Of a DNA stretch of 64,000 nt, positions 34,945-44,805 are shown in pieces. A program made the translations under genes and the position numbers. Each line of letters starts with the position of its first letter. Within the stretch, counting starts at the first letter, position 1. The DNA is from Hyphomicrobiales bacterium (lineage in GTDB: Bacteria > Pseudomonadota > Alphaproteobacteria > Rhizobiales > Xanthobacteraceae), in assembly GCA_021732215.1 (NCBI GenBank), contig JAKFVL010000001.1:1-64000 (forward strand), read 5' to 3'. The notes under the pieces were generated by a model that saw nothing but the letters and a program-made list of their open reading frames with translations, was not told the origin of the DNA and did not search any database.

Positions 34945-37380
34945 ATGCCACAACTGCCTCTCGCTCAATTTCGTGTCGTGGAAATCGGCCCCGGAGACGC
35001 GGTCAGCTATTGCGGCAAATTGTTTTCCGATTTCGGCGCCGAGGTGATCAAGATCGAACCGCCGGGCGGCGATCCGGCGCGGCAACGCGCGCCGCTGGCC
35101 GATATCGGCGGCGGACAGCGCGAGAGCGCCTATTTTGCTTGGGTAAGCACCAACAAGCACAGCATCACCGCAGACCTCTCCAAGGCTGCTGATGCCGAGC
35201 GCATTCGCGCGCTGCTCGCCACCGCGGACCTTCTGCTGGACGGACGCCATCCGGCGGAGATTCTGAAATCCCTGCTATTACACGACAGCCTTCGCGCCTC
35301 CGATCCGGGACTGGCGATCACCGCGCTCTCGTGGTTCGGCGAGCATGGACCGCATCGCGATTATCTTGCGACGGACGCGATCTGTCATGCGCTGGCGGGG
35401 CTGGTGAAACTGGTCGGGCCCGCGGAAGGCCCGCCAACGCTGCCGCGCGACGGCCAGCCTGCGGTGGTCGGTGGACTGGCCGCGTTCATCCCCTCGCTCG
35501 CCGGTCTCTATGGCCGCAAGGACGGCGCGCGACGCTTCGCCGTCAGCATCCACGAGGCGATGCTGCACATCAGCGAGTTCGATACGGGTCTCGCTCTCGA
35601 ACAGGGGTTTACCCGCCCTCGTCCCGGCGTCAACCGGTTCGGGCGCGGCTTTCCGTCAGGCACGTTTCCGACGAAGCACGGCTGGCTCGGCGTCACGGTG
35701 GTGACACCAGCGCAATGGTCGGCTTTCTGCCAGATGCTCGAGATGCCCGAGCTTGCGAAGGAGCTGAAGTACTCGGCCGGCATCGATCGATTCCTGCGCG
35801 CGAGCGAATTGAACGAGATCGTCGCGCCGGCTCTTCTGCGCAAGACCGCACTGCAATGGTTCGAGATGGGCATCGACCTGCGGCTGCCGCTCGCGGTGGT
35901 GCCGGACATGCCGGAATTGCTTGCGCAGGACACGCACCGGGCACGCGGCGCATTCGCAAATGTGGAGATTGGCGAAGCCTCGTTCGAGGGACCGGTGTTG
36001 CCGCAGACCCTGACCCGCACACCACCCAAGCCGAACGGCCCCGCGCCGCTCGCGGGCGAAAGCAATGGCAGAGCGTTTCCTGCTCGCAAACGTGACGCGA
36101 CGCGCGCCGTGCCACCCGGCGCACCACTCCCGCTCAAGGGCGTGCGCATCATCGATCTGACGATGGGATGGGCGGGGCCGACGGCGACCCGGCAAATGGC
36201 CGATCTCGGGGCCGACGTTATCAAGGTTGAGTCCTGCCAGTATCCGGACTGGTTTCGCGGCACCGATACGCGCCCGCCCTATCACGAGGAAAAGACTTAC
36301 GAGAAAAACTACTGGTTCCAGATGATGAACCGCAACAAGCGCGGCATCACGCTGGACCTCACGCAGGAAGCAGGCCTGTCGCTGCTGAAACGATTGATGT
36401 CCGACGCGGACGCCGTGATCGACAACTACGCCGCCGACGTGCTGCCGCGGCTCGGGCTGGACACGCAGGCGATCCTCAACATCAATCCTCGTCTCGTGGT
36501 CGTCACGATGCCCGCGTTCGGCATCACCGGTGCGTGGAGCAACGCACGGGCTTATGGCTCGACGCTGGAGCAAGCGTCAGGATTGCCGTCGATAACCGGG
36601 CCGGAAACACAGCCGCCGACCATGCTGCACGCGGCGCTCGGCGATCCGGTCGGCGGATTGAACGGTGCGGCATCTCTGATACTGGGATTGATGCATCAGC
36701 AGACGACCGGCGAGGGTCAACACATCGATCTGTCGCAGGTCCAATGCCTGTTGCCGTTCGTGGCGTCCGCGATCGTCGAAACCACCGCCACCGGAAAACC
36801 ACCACAACGCACCGGCAACCGGCATCCGGAGTATGTGCCGCACGGCTGCTTTCCATGTCTCGGCGACGATCAATGGATCGCCATCGCGGTGCGCAGCGAC
36901 GATGAATGGCAGAAGCTGTGCACGGTGATGCGGCGGCCGGACCTCGCAGCCGACCCGGACCTGCGGACGGCGGCTGGACGGCGCGCCCATGAAGAGCGCG
37001 TCGAGCTCGCGGTCCGGCAATGGACCATGATCGTGCGGCCCGATCCGGCCATGGTGTCGTTGCAGGCCGCCGGTGTACCCGCAGGCGTTGCCGAACTGCC
37101 GGGCGACCTGGCATCCGACCCGCATCTGATGACGACGGGACACTGGCAGCCGGTGACGCGGCCGTTCATGGGGCCTCATCTGATCCCGTCGGTCGCGTAT
37201 CGCGAGGTCGATGCGCGCACGCCTTACGCGCTGCGCAGCACTGCGCCAACGCTCGGGCAGCATAACGTCGAGGTTTTGAGAGAATTGCTGAAGCTGGACG
37301 ATCGCGAGATCGACGCTCTGGCGAAAAATAGCGTGATCGGGACCGAGGCAGTCGCGAAAACAGCTCGCAAGGCAGAGTAA
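34945..37380 (+). CDS. CaiB/BaiF CoA-transferase, two fused domains
   Basis: 811 aa, twice the normal length of a family III CoA-transferase. Domain 1 (residues ~1-390) starts FRVVEIGPGDAVSYCGKLFS; domain 2 (~395-811) starts VRIIDLTMGWAGPTATRQMA. In domain 2 the expected catalytic Asp is present in HAALGDPVGGLNGAA. In domain 1 the matching segment reads DGQPAVVGGLAAF, apparently with Gln at that place, so domain 1 may be structural. Moves CoA between acyl groups; the substrate is unknown. ATG at 34945; upstream codons are not homologous. It stands alone on its strand, convergent with fcl. Confidence 0.85.
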   Translation: MPQLPLAQFRVVEIGPGDAVSYCGKLFSDFGAEVIKIEPPGGDPARQRAPLADIGGGQRESAYFAWVSTNKHSITADLSKAADAERIRALLATADLLLDGRHPAEILKSLLLHDSLRASDPGLAITALSWFGEHGPHRDYLATDAICHALAGLVKLVGPAEGPPTLPRDGQPAVVGGLAAFIPSLAGLYGRKDGARRFAVSIHEAMLHISEFDTGLALEQGFTRPRPGVNRFGRGFPSGTFPTKHGWLGVTVVTPAQWSAFCQMLEMPELAKELKYSAGIDRFLRASELNEIVAPALLRKTALQWFEMGIDLRLPLAVVPDMPELLAQDTHRARGAFANVEIGEASFEGPVLPQTLTRTPPKPNGPAPLAGESNGRAFPARKRDATRAVPPGAPLPLKGVRIIDLTMGWAGPTATRQMADLGADVIKVESCQYPDWFRGTDTRPPYHEEKTYEKNYWFQMMNRNKRGITLDLTQEAGLSLLKRLMSDADAVIDNYAADVLPRLGLDTQAILNINPRLVVVTMPAFGITGAWSNARAYGSTLEQASGLPSITGPETQPPTMLHAALGDPVGGLNGAASLILGLMHQQTTGEGQHIDLSQVQCLLPFVASAIVETTATGKPPQRTGNRHPEYVPHGCFPCLGDDQWIAIAVRSDDEWQKLCTVMRRPDLAADPDLRTAAGRRAHEERVELAVRQWTMIVRPDPAMVSLQAAGVPAGVAELPGDLASDPHLMTTGHWQPVTRPFMGPHLIPSVAYREVDARTPYALRSTAPTLGQHNVEVLRELLKLDDREIDALAKNSVIGTEAVAKTARKAE

Positions 37381-37384
37381 TCGC

Positions 37385-38335
37385 TTACGCCAGAGTCTTC
37401 AGGTAGGCGCGATAAGCCAGCTTGATGCCGTCGCTCAGGTCCGTCTTCGCCTTCCAGCCGAGCTTCTCCAGCCGGCCGACATCCATCAGCTTGCGCGCCA
37501 TGCCGTCCGGCCGCGAGGTATCAAACACCAGCTTGCCCCGATAGCCGACCGCGTCGCTGACGACCTTGGCAAACCCGGCAATGGTAATGTCCTCGCCCGA
37601 ACCGATGTTGATCAGCTCCAGCTCCGAATAGTTCTTCATCAGATAGACGCATGCATCTGCAAGATCGTCGACAAACAAGAACTCGCGGCGCGGCGTACCG
37701 GTGCCCCACACCACGACTTCCGGCGCATCGTTGACCTTGGCCTCGTGAATGCGGCGGATCAGGGCAGCCACGACGTGGCTGTATTCCGGATGGTAATTGT
37801 CGCCTTCACCATAGAGATTGGTCGGCATCACGCTGATAAAGTCGCGGCCATACTGCCGGCGATAACTCTCCGCCATCTTGATACCCGCAATCTTGGCGAT
37901 CGCATAAGGCTCGTTAGTCGGCTCCAGTTCGCCGGTCAGCATCGAATCCTCGCGAATCGGCTGTTCGGCGAAACGCGGATAGATGCACGACGAACCCAGA
38001 AACATCAGTTTCTGCACGTCGTGGACATGAGCGGCATGAATCACGATCGCTGCGATCATCAGGTTCTCGTAGATGAATTCGCCGCGCAGCGTATTGTTGG
38101 CGGCAATCCCGCCGACCTTTCCGGCGGCGAGAAATACGGCGTCCGGCTTGTTGGCGGCCATCCATCCGTTGACCGCGCCCTGATCGAGCAAATCGACGAC
38201 GCTCCGCGGCACGGTCAGAACCTGACACCGTTCGGATGCCAGCCGCCGTACCAGCGCGCTGCCGACCATCCCGCGATGCCCGGCGACAAAAACCTTCTTG
38301 TTTTCCAGATGAAACGGCGCCTTCGACAAAGGCAA
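37385..38335 (-). CDS. fcl: GDP-L-fucose synthase
   Basis: Epimerase-reductase turning GDP-4-keto-6-deoxymannose into GDP-L-fucose. 316 aa. Rossmann motif [18 protein letters not shown], the Fcl-type [14 protein letters not shown], and catalytic [14 protein letters not shown] (Tyr-x3-Lys) are all present, with [19 protein letters not shown]. No gmd (GDP-mannose 4,6-dehydratase) lies in the window, so its substrate must come from elsewhere in the genome. It is convergent with the CoA-transferase and divergent from rfbB. Confidence 0.92.
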   Translation of the reverse strand: MPLSKAPFHLENKKVFVAGHRGMVGSALVRRLASERCQVLTVPRSVVDLLDQGAVNGWMAANKPDAVFLAAGKVGGIAANNTLRGEFIYENLMIAAIVIHAAHVHDVQKLMFLGSSCIYPRFAEQPIREDSMLTGELEPTNEPYAIAKIAGIKMAESYRRQYGRDFISVMPTNLYGEGDNYHPEYSHVVAALIRRIHEAKVNDAPEVVVWGTGTPRREFLFVDDLADACVYLMKNYSELELINIGSGEDITIAGFAKVVSDAVGYRGKLVFDTSRPDGMARKLMDVGRLEKLGWKAKTDLSDGIKLAYRAYLKTLA

Positions 38336-38453
38336 AATCCCCGAGACCGAAACCGGCCGATCCCTATCACATAAAATACTGTGGCGGCACCCCGTTATAC
38401 CAGACGTTTTCAGCTTGAGCCGCGTGGCCGCGCGTCCTATTCCCTAACGCAAG

Positions 38454-39515
38454 ATGACTATTCTGGTGACCGGCGGAGCCGGATTTATAGGCTCGAACTT
38501 CATTCGTGCGTGGCTGCGCCAGATGCGCGGCCATGTCGTGAATGTCGATGCGCTGACCTATGCCGGAAACGCCGACAATCTGAGCGGCATTGCGGGCAGC
38601 AGCGATTACACGTTCGTTCACGCAACCATCTGCGACCGCGAACGCATGACGGCGCTGTTCAGCCAGCATGACATCGGTGCGGTGATCAACTTCGCGGCCG
38701 AAAGCCACGTCGATCGCTCCATCCATGCGCCGGATGATTTCGTCCAGACCAACGTGGTCGGCGTGCATGTGCTGCTCGATGCGGCTCGCAAACACTGGAG
38801 CAGCCTGACCGGATCGAGGAAGGAAAAGTTTCGTTTTCTGCACGTCTCGACCGACGAGGTGTTCGGCACGCTGGAGCCGGACGATCCTGCCTTCTCCGAA
38901 ACGACGCCTTATCGCCCGAACAGTCCCTACGCTGCGACCAAGGCCGCCGCCGATCATCTGGTGCGAGCCTATCATCAAACATACGGTCTGCCGGTGCTGA
39001 CGACGAACTGCTCGAACAACTATGGGCCATATCAATTTCCGGAGAAGCTGATCCCGCTCTGCCTGCATCACGCGCTGGCTGACAAGCCGCTGCCGATCTA
39101 CGGCGATGGCAGGCAAGTGCGGGACTGGCTCTATGTCGAGGATCACTGCGACGCTGTCCGTCTTGTCCTTGAGCGCGGCGCTGTCGGCGAGACCTATAAC
39201 GTCGGCGGCGCGAAGGACATTGCGAACGTCGATGTCGTGACAATGCTGTGCGAAATCCTCGACAAGGTGTCGCCGCGCAGTGACGGTAAAAACTACGCCG
39301 AGCAGATTTCATTCGTGGCAGATCGCCCCGGTCACGATCGGCGATACGCGGTCAACTCCGGCAAGATTGCAAACGACCTTGGCTGGCGCGCCAAGGAGAC
39401 CTTTGCGACAGGCCTTGCCAAGACCGTAGGCTGGTATCTCGACAACCGGGAATGGACCGGACGGGTCACCAGCGGCGCTTATCGGCAATGGATCGAAAAG
39501 CAGTACGCGCCATGA
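38454..39515 (+). CDS. rfbB: dTDP-glucose 4,6-dehydratase
   Basis: Converts dTDP-glucose to dTDP-4-keto-6-deoxyglucose for rhamnose and other deoxysugars. 353 aa. MTILVTGGAGFIGSNFIRAW, AAESHVDRSIHAPDDFVQTN, VSTDEVFGTLEPDD with the catalytic acidic pair, SPYAATKAAADHL (Tyr-x3-Lys) and NCSNNYGPYQFPEKLIP are all diagnostic of RmlB. Its stop overlaps the rfbC start (ATGA). The usual partners rfbA and rfbD are not in the window. Confidence 0.96.
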   Translation: MTILVTGGAGFIGSNFIRAWLRQMRGHVVNVDALTYAGNADNLSGIAGSSDYTFVHATICDRERMTALFSQHDIGAVINFAAESHVDRSIHAPDDFVQTNVVGVHVLLDAARKHWSSLTGSRKEKFRFLHVSTDEVFGTLEPDDPAFSETTPYRPNSPYAATKAAADHLVRAYHQTYGLPVLTTNCSNNYGPYQFPEKLIPLCLHHALADKPLPIYGDGRQVRDWLYVEDHCDAVRLVLERGAVGETYNVGGAKDIANVDVVTMLCEILDKVSPRSDGKNYAEQISFVADRPGHDRRYAVNSGKIANDLGWRAKETFATGLAKTVGWYLDNREWTGRVTSGAYRQWIEKQYAP

Positions 39516-40060
39516 AAGCGACGCCGCTCGCCATTGCCGACGTCCTGCTGATCGAACCGAAGGTATTTGGCGACGACCGCGGCTTTTTCTTCGAAAGCTA
39601 CAACCGGGCGAGTTTCAAATCGGCGACCGGACTCGATCCCGATTTTGTTCAGGACAATCACTCCGGATCGACAAGAGGGGTATTGCGGGGCCTCCACTAT
39701 CAGTTGCCGCCGAAGGCGCAGGGCAAACTGGTCCGCGTGCTGGCCGGCGAGATTCTGGACGTGGCGGTCGACATGCGGAGAAACTCACCGACATTCGGAA
39801 AATGGGTCAGCGAAGCGCTGACCGCCGATAACAAGAAACAGATGTGGATTCCCCCGGGCTTTGCTCATGGTTTTCTCACCGTCTCGGATACGGCTGAAGT
39901 GTTTTACAAGACCACCGACTTTTACACGCCTGAACGCGAGCGCTGTGTTGCATGGGATGATCCCGCGCTGGCCATCGCATGGCCGCTCGGCGGAGCGCCA
40001 ATTCTATCGGCCAAAGACGTGCAGGGTGTGTCGTTCGAGAAGGCCGAGACATTTATGTGA
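39512..40060 (+). CDS. rfbC: dTDP-4-dehydrorhamnose 3,5-epimerase
   Basis: RmlC, 182 aa, the typical size. The cupin-like fold has VFGDDRGFFFESYNRASF, the active-site His in VQDNHSGSTRGVLRGLHYQ, and PPGFAHGFLTVSDTAEVFYK. The ATG at 39512 overlaps the rfbB stop (ATGA), indicating translational coupling. It makes the rhamnose precursor with RfbB; the reductase RfbD is not nearby. Confidence 0.95.
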   Translation: MKATPLAIADVLLIEPKVFGDDRGFFFESYNRASFKSATGLDPDFVQDNHSGSTRGVLRGLHYQLPPKAQGKLVRVLAGEILDVAVDMRRNSPTFGKWVSEALTADNKKQMWIPPGFAHGFLTVSDTAEVFYKTTDFYTPERERCVAWDDPALAIAWPLGGAPILSAKDVQGVSFEKAETFM

Positions 40061-40075
40061 GGCGATGGCAGCAAG

Positions 40076-40768
40076 CTAATCGCCGTAGCGGCGCAGCCGA
40101 TCAAGATCGACAACGGTCACGCCGCCGTATTCCAGCCGCAGCAGTCCTTCCTTTTCCAGCGTCTTGAGGCACTGGTTGGCGTTCTGCCGCGAAATGCCGG
40201 AGAGCGCCCCAAGTTCTTCCTGCGTAATCTCGAGATGCCGCGTCACGTCCGGATAAAGAATGGGATTGAAAAGCGTAGCGATACAGCGCGCCAGACGCGC
40301 GGTGGCGTCCAGCATTCGGTCGTGCTGAAGCAGGCCCATGAACTGGCCGAGACGCTCGTTCAATTGCCTGACCAAGAAGCGATTGAATGCGACGCTGTTC
40401 TCGAACAGCCAATGAAAGGTCGCGCGATCCATCATCGCCAGCCGCGAATCGCGTAGAGCGACCACATCGTAGCCGCGCGGCTCGTCTTTCAGAACCGTCC
40501 CTTCCCCAAACCAGGCGCCGGCCGTCAGGCCGGTGAAGCTGATCGTCTTGCCCTCGCGCGAGACATTGCCAACGCGGACGAGCCCGCTGACGACGCCAGT
40601 CCAGTAGTCAAACTGGTCCCCGCGCATGCAGATGAACCCGTTTGCCTTGAATGATTTCTCGAAGACTCCGGCGCGGGCAACGGCCATTTCCTGCTCGTTC
40701 AGGCTACGCGACCATGCCGCGATGCGATTGAGATGGTCCGCATCAATCATGATCCGTTTGGCGGTCAC
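40076..40768 (-). CDS. Crp/Fnr family transcriptional regulator
   Basis: 230 aa. An N-terminal cyclic-nucleotide-binding-type domain (FICMRGDQFDYWTGVVSGLV, GAWFGEGTVL) is followed by a C-terminal winged HTH (EITQEELGALSGISRQNANQ). No four-cysteine iron-sulfur cluster pattern of FNR is present in this product, so an effector-binding or redox-independent type is more likely. The GTG at 40768 is chosen because GAGGGA lies six bases upstream; ATG at 40750 is the alternative. It is convergent with rfbC and divergent from the Liv cluster, which it might control. Confidence 0.85.
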   Translation of the reverse strand: MTAKRIMIDADHLNRIAAWSRSLNEQEMAVARAGVFEKSFKANGFICMRGDQFDYWTGVVSGLVRVGNVSREGKTISFTGLTAGAWFGEGTVLKDEPRGYDVVALRDSRLAMMDRATFHWLFENSVAFNRFLVRQLNERLGQFMGLLQHDRMLDATARLARCIATLFNPILYPDVTRHLEITQEELGALSGISRQNANQCLKTLEKEGLLRLEYGGVTVVDLDRLRRYGD

Positions 40769-41146
40769 GCAGCATCCCTCAGCGGCCAGCGGCATCGCGC
40801 CTGGCAGTCCACCACAATCTACACCTTTCGCGTTTAGCTGCGGCGACCTTCTTGTCGCAATGTTGCGGCGCAATAATTTGACTTTAGTTGAATATCGTTC
40901 TGACCCTTGGTCGAGACGGAACTTGCACACGAAATGTCGGGCGCAAGACATTCCCGTCAGATGCTTTGACGTACCTTGCCTGCAATTGATGCAACATGAT
41001 CTGCATTCGAGGTCGCGCTTGGCGGCTTCTGGATTTGCAGGCAAAATCCACAAACTGAATACGCCGCCAGGCGCGGCTAAACATCAAACTTGGGCGCGAA
41101 GCGTCCGATAAGAGCGCACCAACGCGCCGGCTGAGGGAGGGTTGGT
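40769..41146. other. 378-bp divergent intergenic region
   Basis: Between the Crp/Fnr gene and the Liv operon, thus probably with promoters for both. It contains several A/T-rich patches (around 40871-40900) but I find no exact CRP or FNR palindrome, repeat or small gene. The right end holds AGGGAGG, the ribosome site of the TTG-started ATPase gene. Confidence 0.5.
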
Positions 41147-41968
41147 TTGGAACACGCATTGGACGTGCGCGGCGTATCCCTGCGTTTCGGTGGCGTACAC
41201 GCGCTGACCGACGTCAGCTTCAGCGTGCGTGAAGGAGAACTGTTCTCGATCATCGGCCCGAACGGAGCCGGCAAGACCTCGATCGTCAACTGCATCTCGG
41301 GCCGCTATTCACCGACCGAAGGCCGGCTCTTCTACCATGGAAAAGACATCACCGGCCTGAAGCCCAACACACGCGCCAGTCTCGGCATCGGCCGCACGTT
41401 CCAGAACCTCGCCTTGTTTCACCACATGAGCGTGCTCGACAACATCATGGTCGGCCGCCATCACCTGATGAAAAACAACTTTCTCACCGGCTCGCTATAC
41501 TGGCTGACCGGCGCGCGGCGTGAAGAGCTGGAGCATCGCCGCAAGGTCGAGGAGATCATCGACTTCCTCGATCTGCAGCCGGTGCGCAAGGCCGTCGCCG
41601 GTACCCTGCCCTACGGTCTGCGCAAGCGCGTCGAACTCGCCCGCGCCATGGCGCTCGAGCCGAAACTCATTCTGCTCGACGAGCCGATGGCCGGCATGAA
41701 CTTCGAGGAAAAGGAAGACATGGCGCGCTACATCGTCGATCTGAACGAAGAGTTCGGCATGACGGTGATGATGATCGAGCACGACATGGGCGTGGTGATG
41801 GATATCTCCCACCGTGTCGTGGTGCTCGACTTCGGCAAAAAGATTGCAGAAGGCGATCCTGCGGCGGTTCTCGCCGATCCTCACGTCAAGCGTGCATACC
41901 TTGGCGAGGAAGACGAAGTGCTGGTCGGCCCCGACGACGTGCCCGAGCCTGCAAAGGTGAGCGCATGA
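41147..41968 (+). CDS. branched-chain amino acid-type ABC transporter ATPase (LivG-like)
   Basis: One of two ATPases of a Liv-type importer. 273 aa. Walker A IGPNGAGKTSIVN, signature-region LPYGLRKRVELARAM (the relaxed signature usual in LivG), Walker B LILLDEPMAGMNFEE, H-loop VMMIEHDMGVVM. The TTG start at 41147 has AGGGAGG seven bases upstream. Its stop overlaps the start of the acyl-CoA synthetase (ATGATG), so the two are coupled. Such importers in this bacterial family often carry aromatic or other carboxylic acids rather than amino acids. Confidence 0.9.
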   Translation: MEHALDVRGVSLRFGGVHALTDVSFSVREGELFSIIGPNGAGKTSIVNCISGRYSPTEGRLFYHGKDITGLKPNTRASLGIGRTFQNLALFHHMSVLDNIMVGRHHLMKNNFLTGSLYWLTGARREELEHRRKVEEIIDFLDLQPVRKAVAGTLPYGLRKRVELARAMALEPKLILLDEPMAGMNFEEKEDMARYIVDLNEEFGMTVMMIEHDMGVVMDISHRVVVLDFGKKIAEGDPAAVLADPHVKRAYLGEEDEVLVGPDDVPEPAKVSA

Positions 41969-43902
41969 TGGACTATCACGCCCGCGTCGCGGAGGCGGAC
42001 ACATTCCCGAAGATGCTTCGGCTGAATGCAAAGCAGCACGGCAAGGACATTGCGCTGCGCGAAAAGGACCTCGGCCTCTGGCGTGTGTTCACGTGGGAGG
42101 ACTACCACAGCCGCACCCGCGACTTCGCACTCGGCATGATCGAACTGGGCCTTGGCAAGGGTGACGTGGTCGGCATCATCGGCGACAACCGGCCCGATTG
42201 GGTCGCGGCCGAAATCGCCGCGCACGCCATCGGCGCCATGAGCCTCGGCATGTATCGCGACGCTCTCGACGAGGAAGTCGCCTACCTTCTGAACTACGGC
42301 GAGACCAAGATCGTTTTCGCTGAGGACGAAGAGCAGGTCGACAAGCTGCTCGGCATCGGCGCCCGCGCGCCGCACCTCAAGCACATCGTGTATTCCGACC
42401 CGCGCGGAATGCGCAAATACGACGATCCGCGCCTGATCGACGTACAGACGCTTGTCGCGCGGGGCCGCGCCCGTGCCGAGCTCGATCCCGGCTTGTACGA
42501 TGCGCTCGTCGATGCAACCGACGGCGAGGCGACAGCCGTGCTGTGCACGACATCCGGCACCACCGCCAATCCGAAGCTGGCGATGCTGGCCGCCGGGCGC
42601 CTGCTGCGCCATTGCGCGGTTTATCTCGCATTCGACCCAAGAGGACCCGACGACGAGTACGTTTCGGTGCTGCCGATGCCATGGATCATGGAACAGATAT
42701 ACGCGATCGGCAAAGGGCTGGTCAGCCGGATGAAGGTCAACTTCGTCGAAGAGCCCGACACCATGATGAACGACTTCCGCGAGATCGCGCCGACGTTCGT
42801 CCTGTTCGCGCCGCGGCTGTGGGAATCGATCGCCGCCGATGTCCGCGCGCGCGTGATGGATGCCTCGCCCCTAAAACAAAAAATGTACGAGACCGGCATG
42901 AAGGCGGGCCTTGCGGCTCTCGATCATGGCCGCCACTCGGTCGTCGGCGATCTGCTGCTCTATCGTTCGCTGCGCGACCGCCTCGGATTCTCGCGGCTGC
43001 GCTCGGCCGCGACCGGCGGCGCTGCGCTCGGCCCCGACACGTTCAGGTTTTTCCGTGCCATGGGCGTGCCGCTGCGCACGATGTACGGCCAGACCGAGAC
43101 ACTCGGCGTCTATGCCATGCATCGCGAGGATGCCGTCGACCCCGACACCACGGGCGTCCCGATGGGCGATGAAATTCGTATCCGGATCGAAAGGCCGGAC
43201 GCGAACGGCGTCGGCGAGGTCGTGGTAACCCATCCCAACATGTTCCTCGGCTTCTACAAGAACGAAGCCGCGACCAGGGCAGACGTGCACGACGGCTGGT
43301 TGCATTCCGGCGATGCCGGGTATTTCAACGACAACAAGCAGCTCGTTATCATCGACCGTATCAAGGATCTCGCCGAGACATCGCGGGGCGACCGATTTTC
43401 GCCGCAATACATCGAGAACAAGCTCAAGTTTTCGCCCTATGTCGCCGAAGCCGTCGTGCTTGGCGCGGGCCGCGATCGCCTGGCGGCGATGATCTGCATC
43501 CGCTACTCGATCATCTCAAAGTGGGCCGAAAAGAAACGTATCTCGTTCACGACCTACACGGACCTGGCCTCACGCCCCGAGGTCTATGCACTGATCCGCA
43601 AGGAGGTCGAATCCGTCAATGCGACGCTGCCGCCGACACAGCGCATTTCGCGCTTCATGCTGCTTTACAAGGAACTCGACGCCGACGACGGCGAACTGAC
43701 GCGCACCCGGAAGGTGCGCCGCGGCGTCATCAACGAAAAATACGCCGACATCATCGAGGCGATTTACGCCGGCAAGCCGAACATCGATATCGACACCGTC
43801 ATTCGCTTCCAGGACGGCACGACCCAGCGCATTCGCACCACGCTCGCCGTGGTCGATCTCGGGTTGCCTCATCTCGTGAAAACAGCAGAAGCGGCGGAAT
43901 AG
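41965..43902 (+). CDS. long-chain acyl-CoA synthetase-like AMP-forming ligase
   Basis: 645 aa, activates a carboxylic acid to its acyl-CoA with ATP. ANL-superfamily marks: the P-loop VLCTTSGTTANPK, the adenylate site MYGQTETLGVYAM, HSGDAGYFNDN, and ELTRTRKVRRGVI near the C-terminal domain. It is placed between the two halves of the Liv transporter genes, which links ligase and import: uptake followed by CoA trapping. Substrate unknown; length and sequence style are those of FadD15-like long ligases. Confidence 0.88.
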   Translation: MMDYHARVAEADTFPKMLRLNAKQHGKDIALREKDLGLWRVFTWEDYHSRTRDFALGMIELGLGKGDVVGIIGDNRPDWVAAEIAAHAIGAMSLGMYRDALDEEVAYLLNYGETKIVFAEDEEQVDKLLGIGARAPHLKHIVYSDPRGMRKYDDPRLIDVQTLVARGRARAELDPGLYDALVDATDGEATAVLCTTSGTTANPKLAMLAAGRLLRHCAVYLAFDPRGPDDEYVSVLPMPWIMEQIYAIGKGLVSRMKVNFVEEPDTMMNDFREIAPTFVLFAPRLWESIAADVRARVMDASPLKQKMYETGMKAGLAALDHGRHSVVGDLLLYRSLRDRLGFSRLRSAATGGAALGPDTFRFFRAMGVPLRTMYGQTETLGVYAMHREDAVDPDTTGVPMGDEIRIRIERPDANGVGEVVVTHPNMFLGFYKNEAATRADVHDGWLHSGDAGYFNDNKQLVIIDRIKDLAETSRGDRFSPQYIENKLKFSPYVAEAVVLGAGRDRLAAMICIRYSIISKWAEKKRISFTTYTDLASRPEVYALIRKEVESVNATLPPTQRISRFMLLYKELDADDGELTRTRKVRRGVINEKYADIIEAIYAGKPNIDIDTVIRFQDGTTQRIRTTLAVVDLGLPHLVKTAEAAE

Positions 43903-43909
43903 AGGCGTC

Positions 43910-44803
43910 ATGAACTTTGAACTTCTCGCGCAGCTTCTGATCTACGGCCTCGTCGTCGGTACGCTGTACGGCGTCGTCGCGATGTCGTTTGTGCTGATCT
44001 ACAAGGCGACGCAGGTCGTCAATTTCGCGCAAGGCGAACTGCTCCTGATCGGCGCGTGGGTCTGTTGGGCGCTGCTGACGAAGTTTCAGGTGCCGTTCTG
44101 GCTCGGCATGCCGATCACGCTGGTCTTCATGTTCATCTTCGGCGTGCTCGTGCAGATCGTGATCCTGCGGCCGATGATCGGAGAACCGATCATCTCGGTC
44201 GTGATGGTGACGATCGCGCTCTCCACCGTGTTCCAGGCTCTGATGAAATGGATATTCGGAGTCAACCTGCAGCCGTTCCCGCGGGTTTTCACCACCACAA
44301 CGGTGGATTTCTTCGGGCTGAAGATCCAGACCGTCTACGTCATGAGCCTGATCGTCTCGGGCGCCATGATGGCTGGCATGGCCTATTTCTTCAAAGCCTC
44401 CAAATACGGTCTGGCCATGCGGGCCACCGCATTCAACCAGCAGGTTGCGCAGTCGCTCGGCATCTCGGTGAAGAACGTGTTCGCGGTGGCGTGGGCGATT
44501 TCGGCGGTGGTGTCCGCCGTCGCGGGTGTCGTCGTTGCCGTCGTCAACGGCGTTTCGTCCGGTCTTGCCGGCTATGGCATCAAGGTCTTTCCCGCCGTCA
44601 TCCTCGGTGGCCTCGACAGCGTCGCCGGTGCGGTGATTGGCGGCATCATCATCGGTCTGCTCGAGAACCTCGCCCACTTCGTCGACAGCGAGTATCTGCA
44701 CTGGGGCAATCTCTATGAGGTTGCGCCGTTCTACGTGCTCATCATCGTGCTCATGATCAAGCCTTACGGCCTGTTCGGCACCAAGGACATCGAGCGAGTC
44801 TGA
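43910..44803 (+). CDS. branched-chain amino acid-type ABC transporter permease (LivH-like)
   Basis: 297 aa, about eight membrane segments. The family mark near the N-terminus is YGLVVGTLYGVVAMSFVLIY and later VVNFAQGELLLIG. The C-terminal GGLDSVAGAVIGGIIIGLLE is the cytoplasmic loop that docks the ATPase. GAGG precedes the ATG at 43910, seven bases after the ligase stop. Forms the channel together with the LivM-like product. Confidence 0.92.
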   Translation: MNFELLAQLLIYGLVVGTLYGVVAMSFVLIYKATQVVNFAQGELLLIGAWVCWALLTKFQVPFWLGMPITLVFMFIFGVLVQIVILRPMIGEPIISVVMVTIALSTVFQALMKWIFGVNLQPFPRVFTTTTVDFFGLKIQTVYVMSLIVSGAMMAGMAYFFKASKYGLAMRATAFNQQVAQSLGISVKNVFAVAWAISAVVSAVAGVVVAVVNGVSSGLAGYGIKVFPAVILGGLDSVAGAVIGGIIIGLLENLAHFVDSEYLHWGNLYEVAPFYVLIIVLMIKPYGLFGTKDIERV

Positions 44804-44805
44804 GC

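Noticed and set aside
40975-41010. FNR or CRP box in the divergent region before the Liv operon
   Set aside because: TTGAT occurs (about 40986), but the right half-site is at the wrong distance and mismatched. No full palindrome was found.
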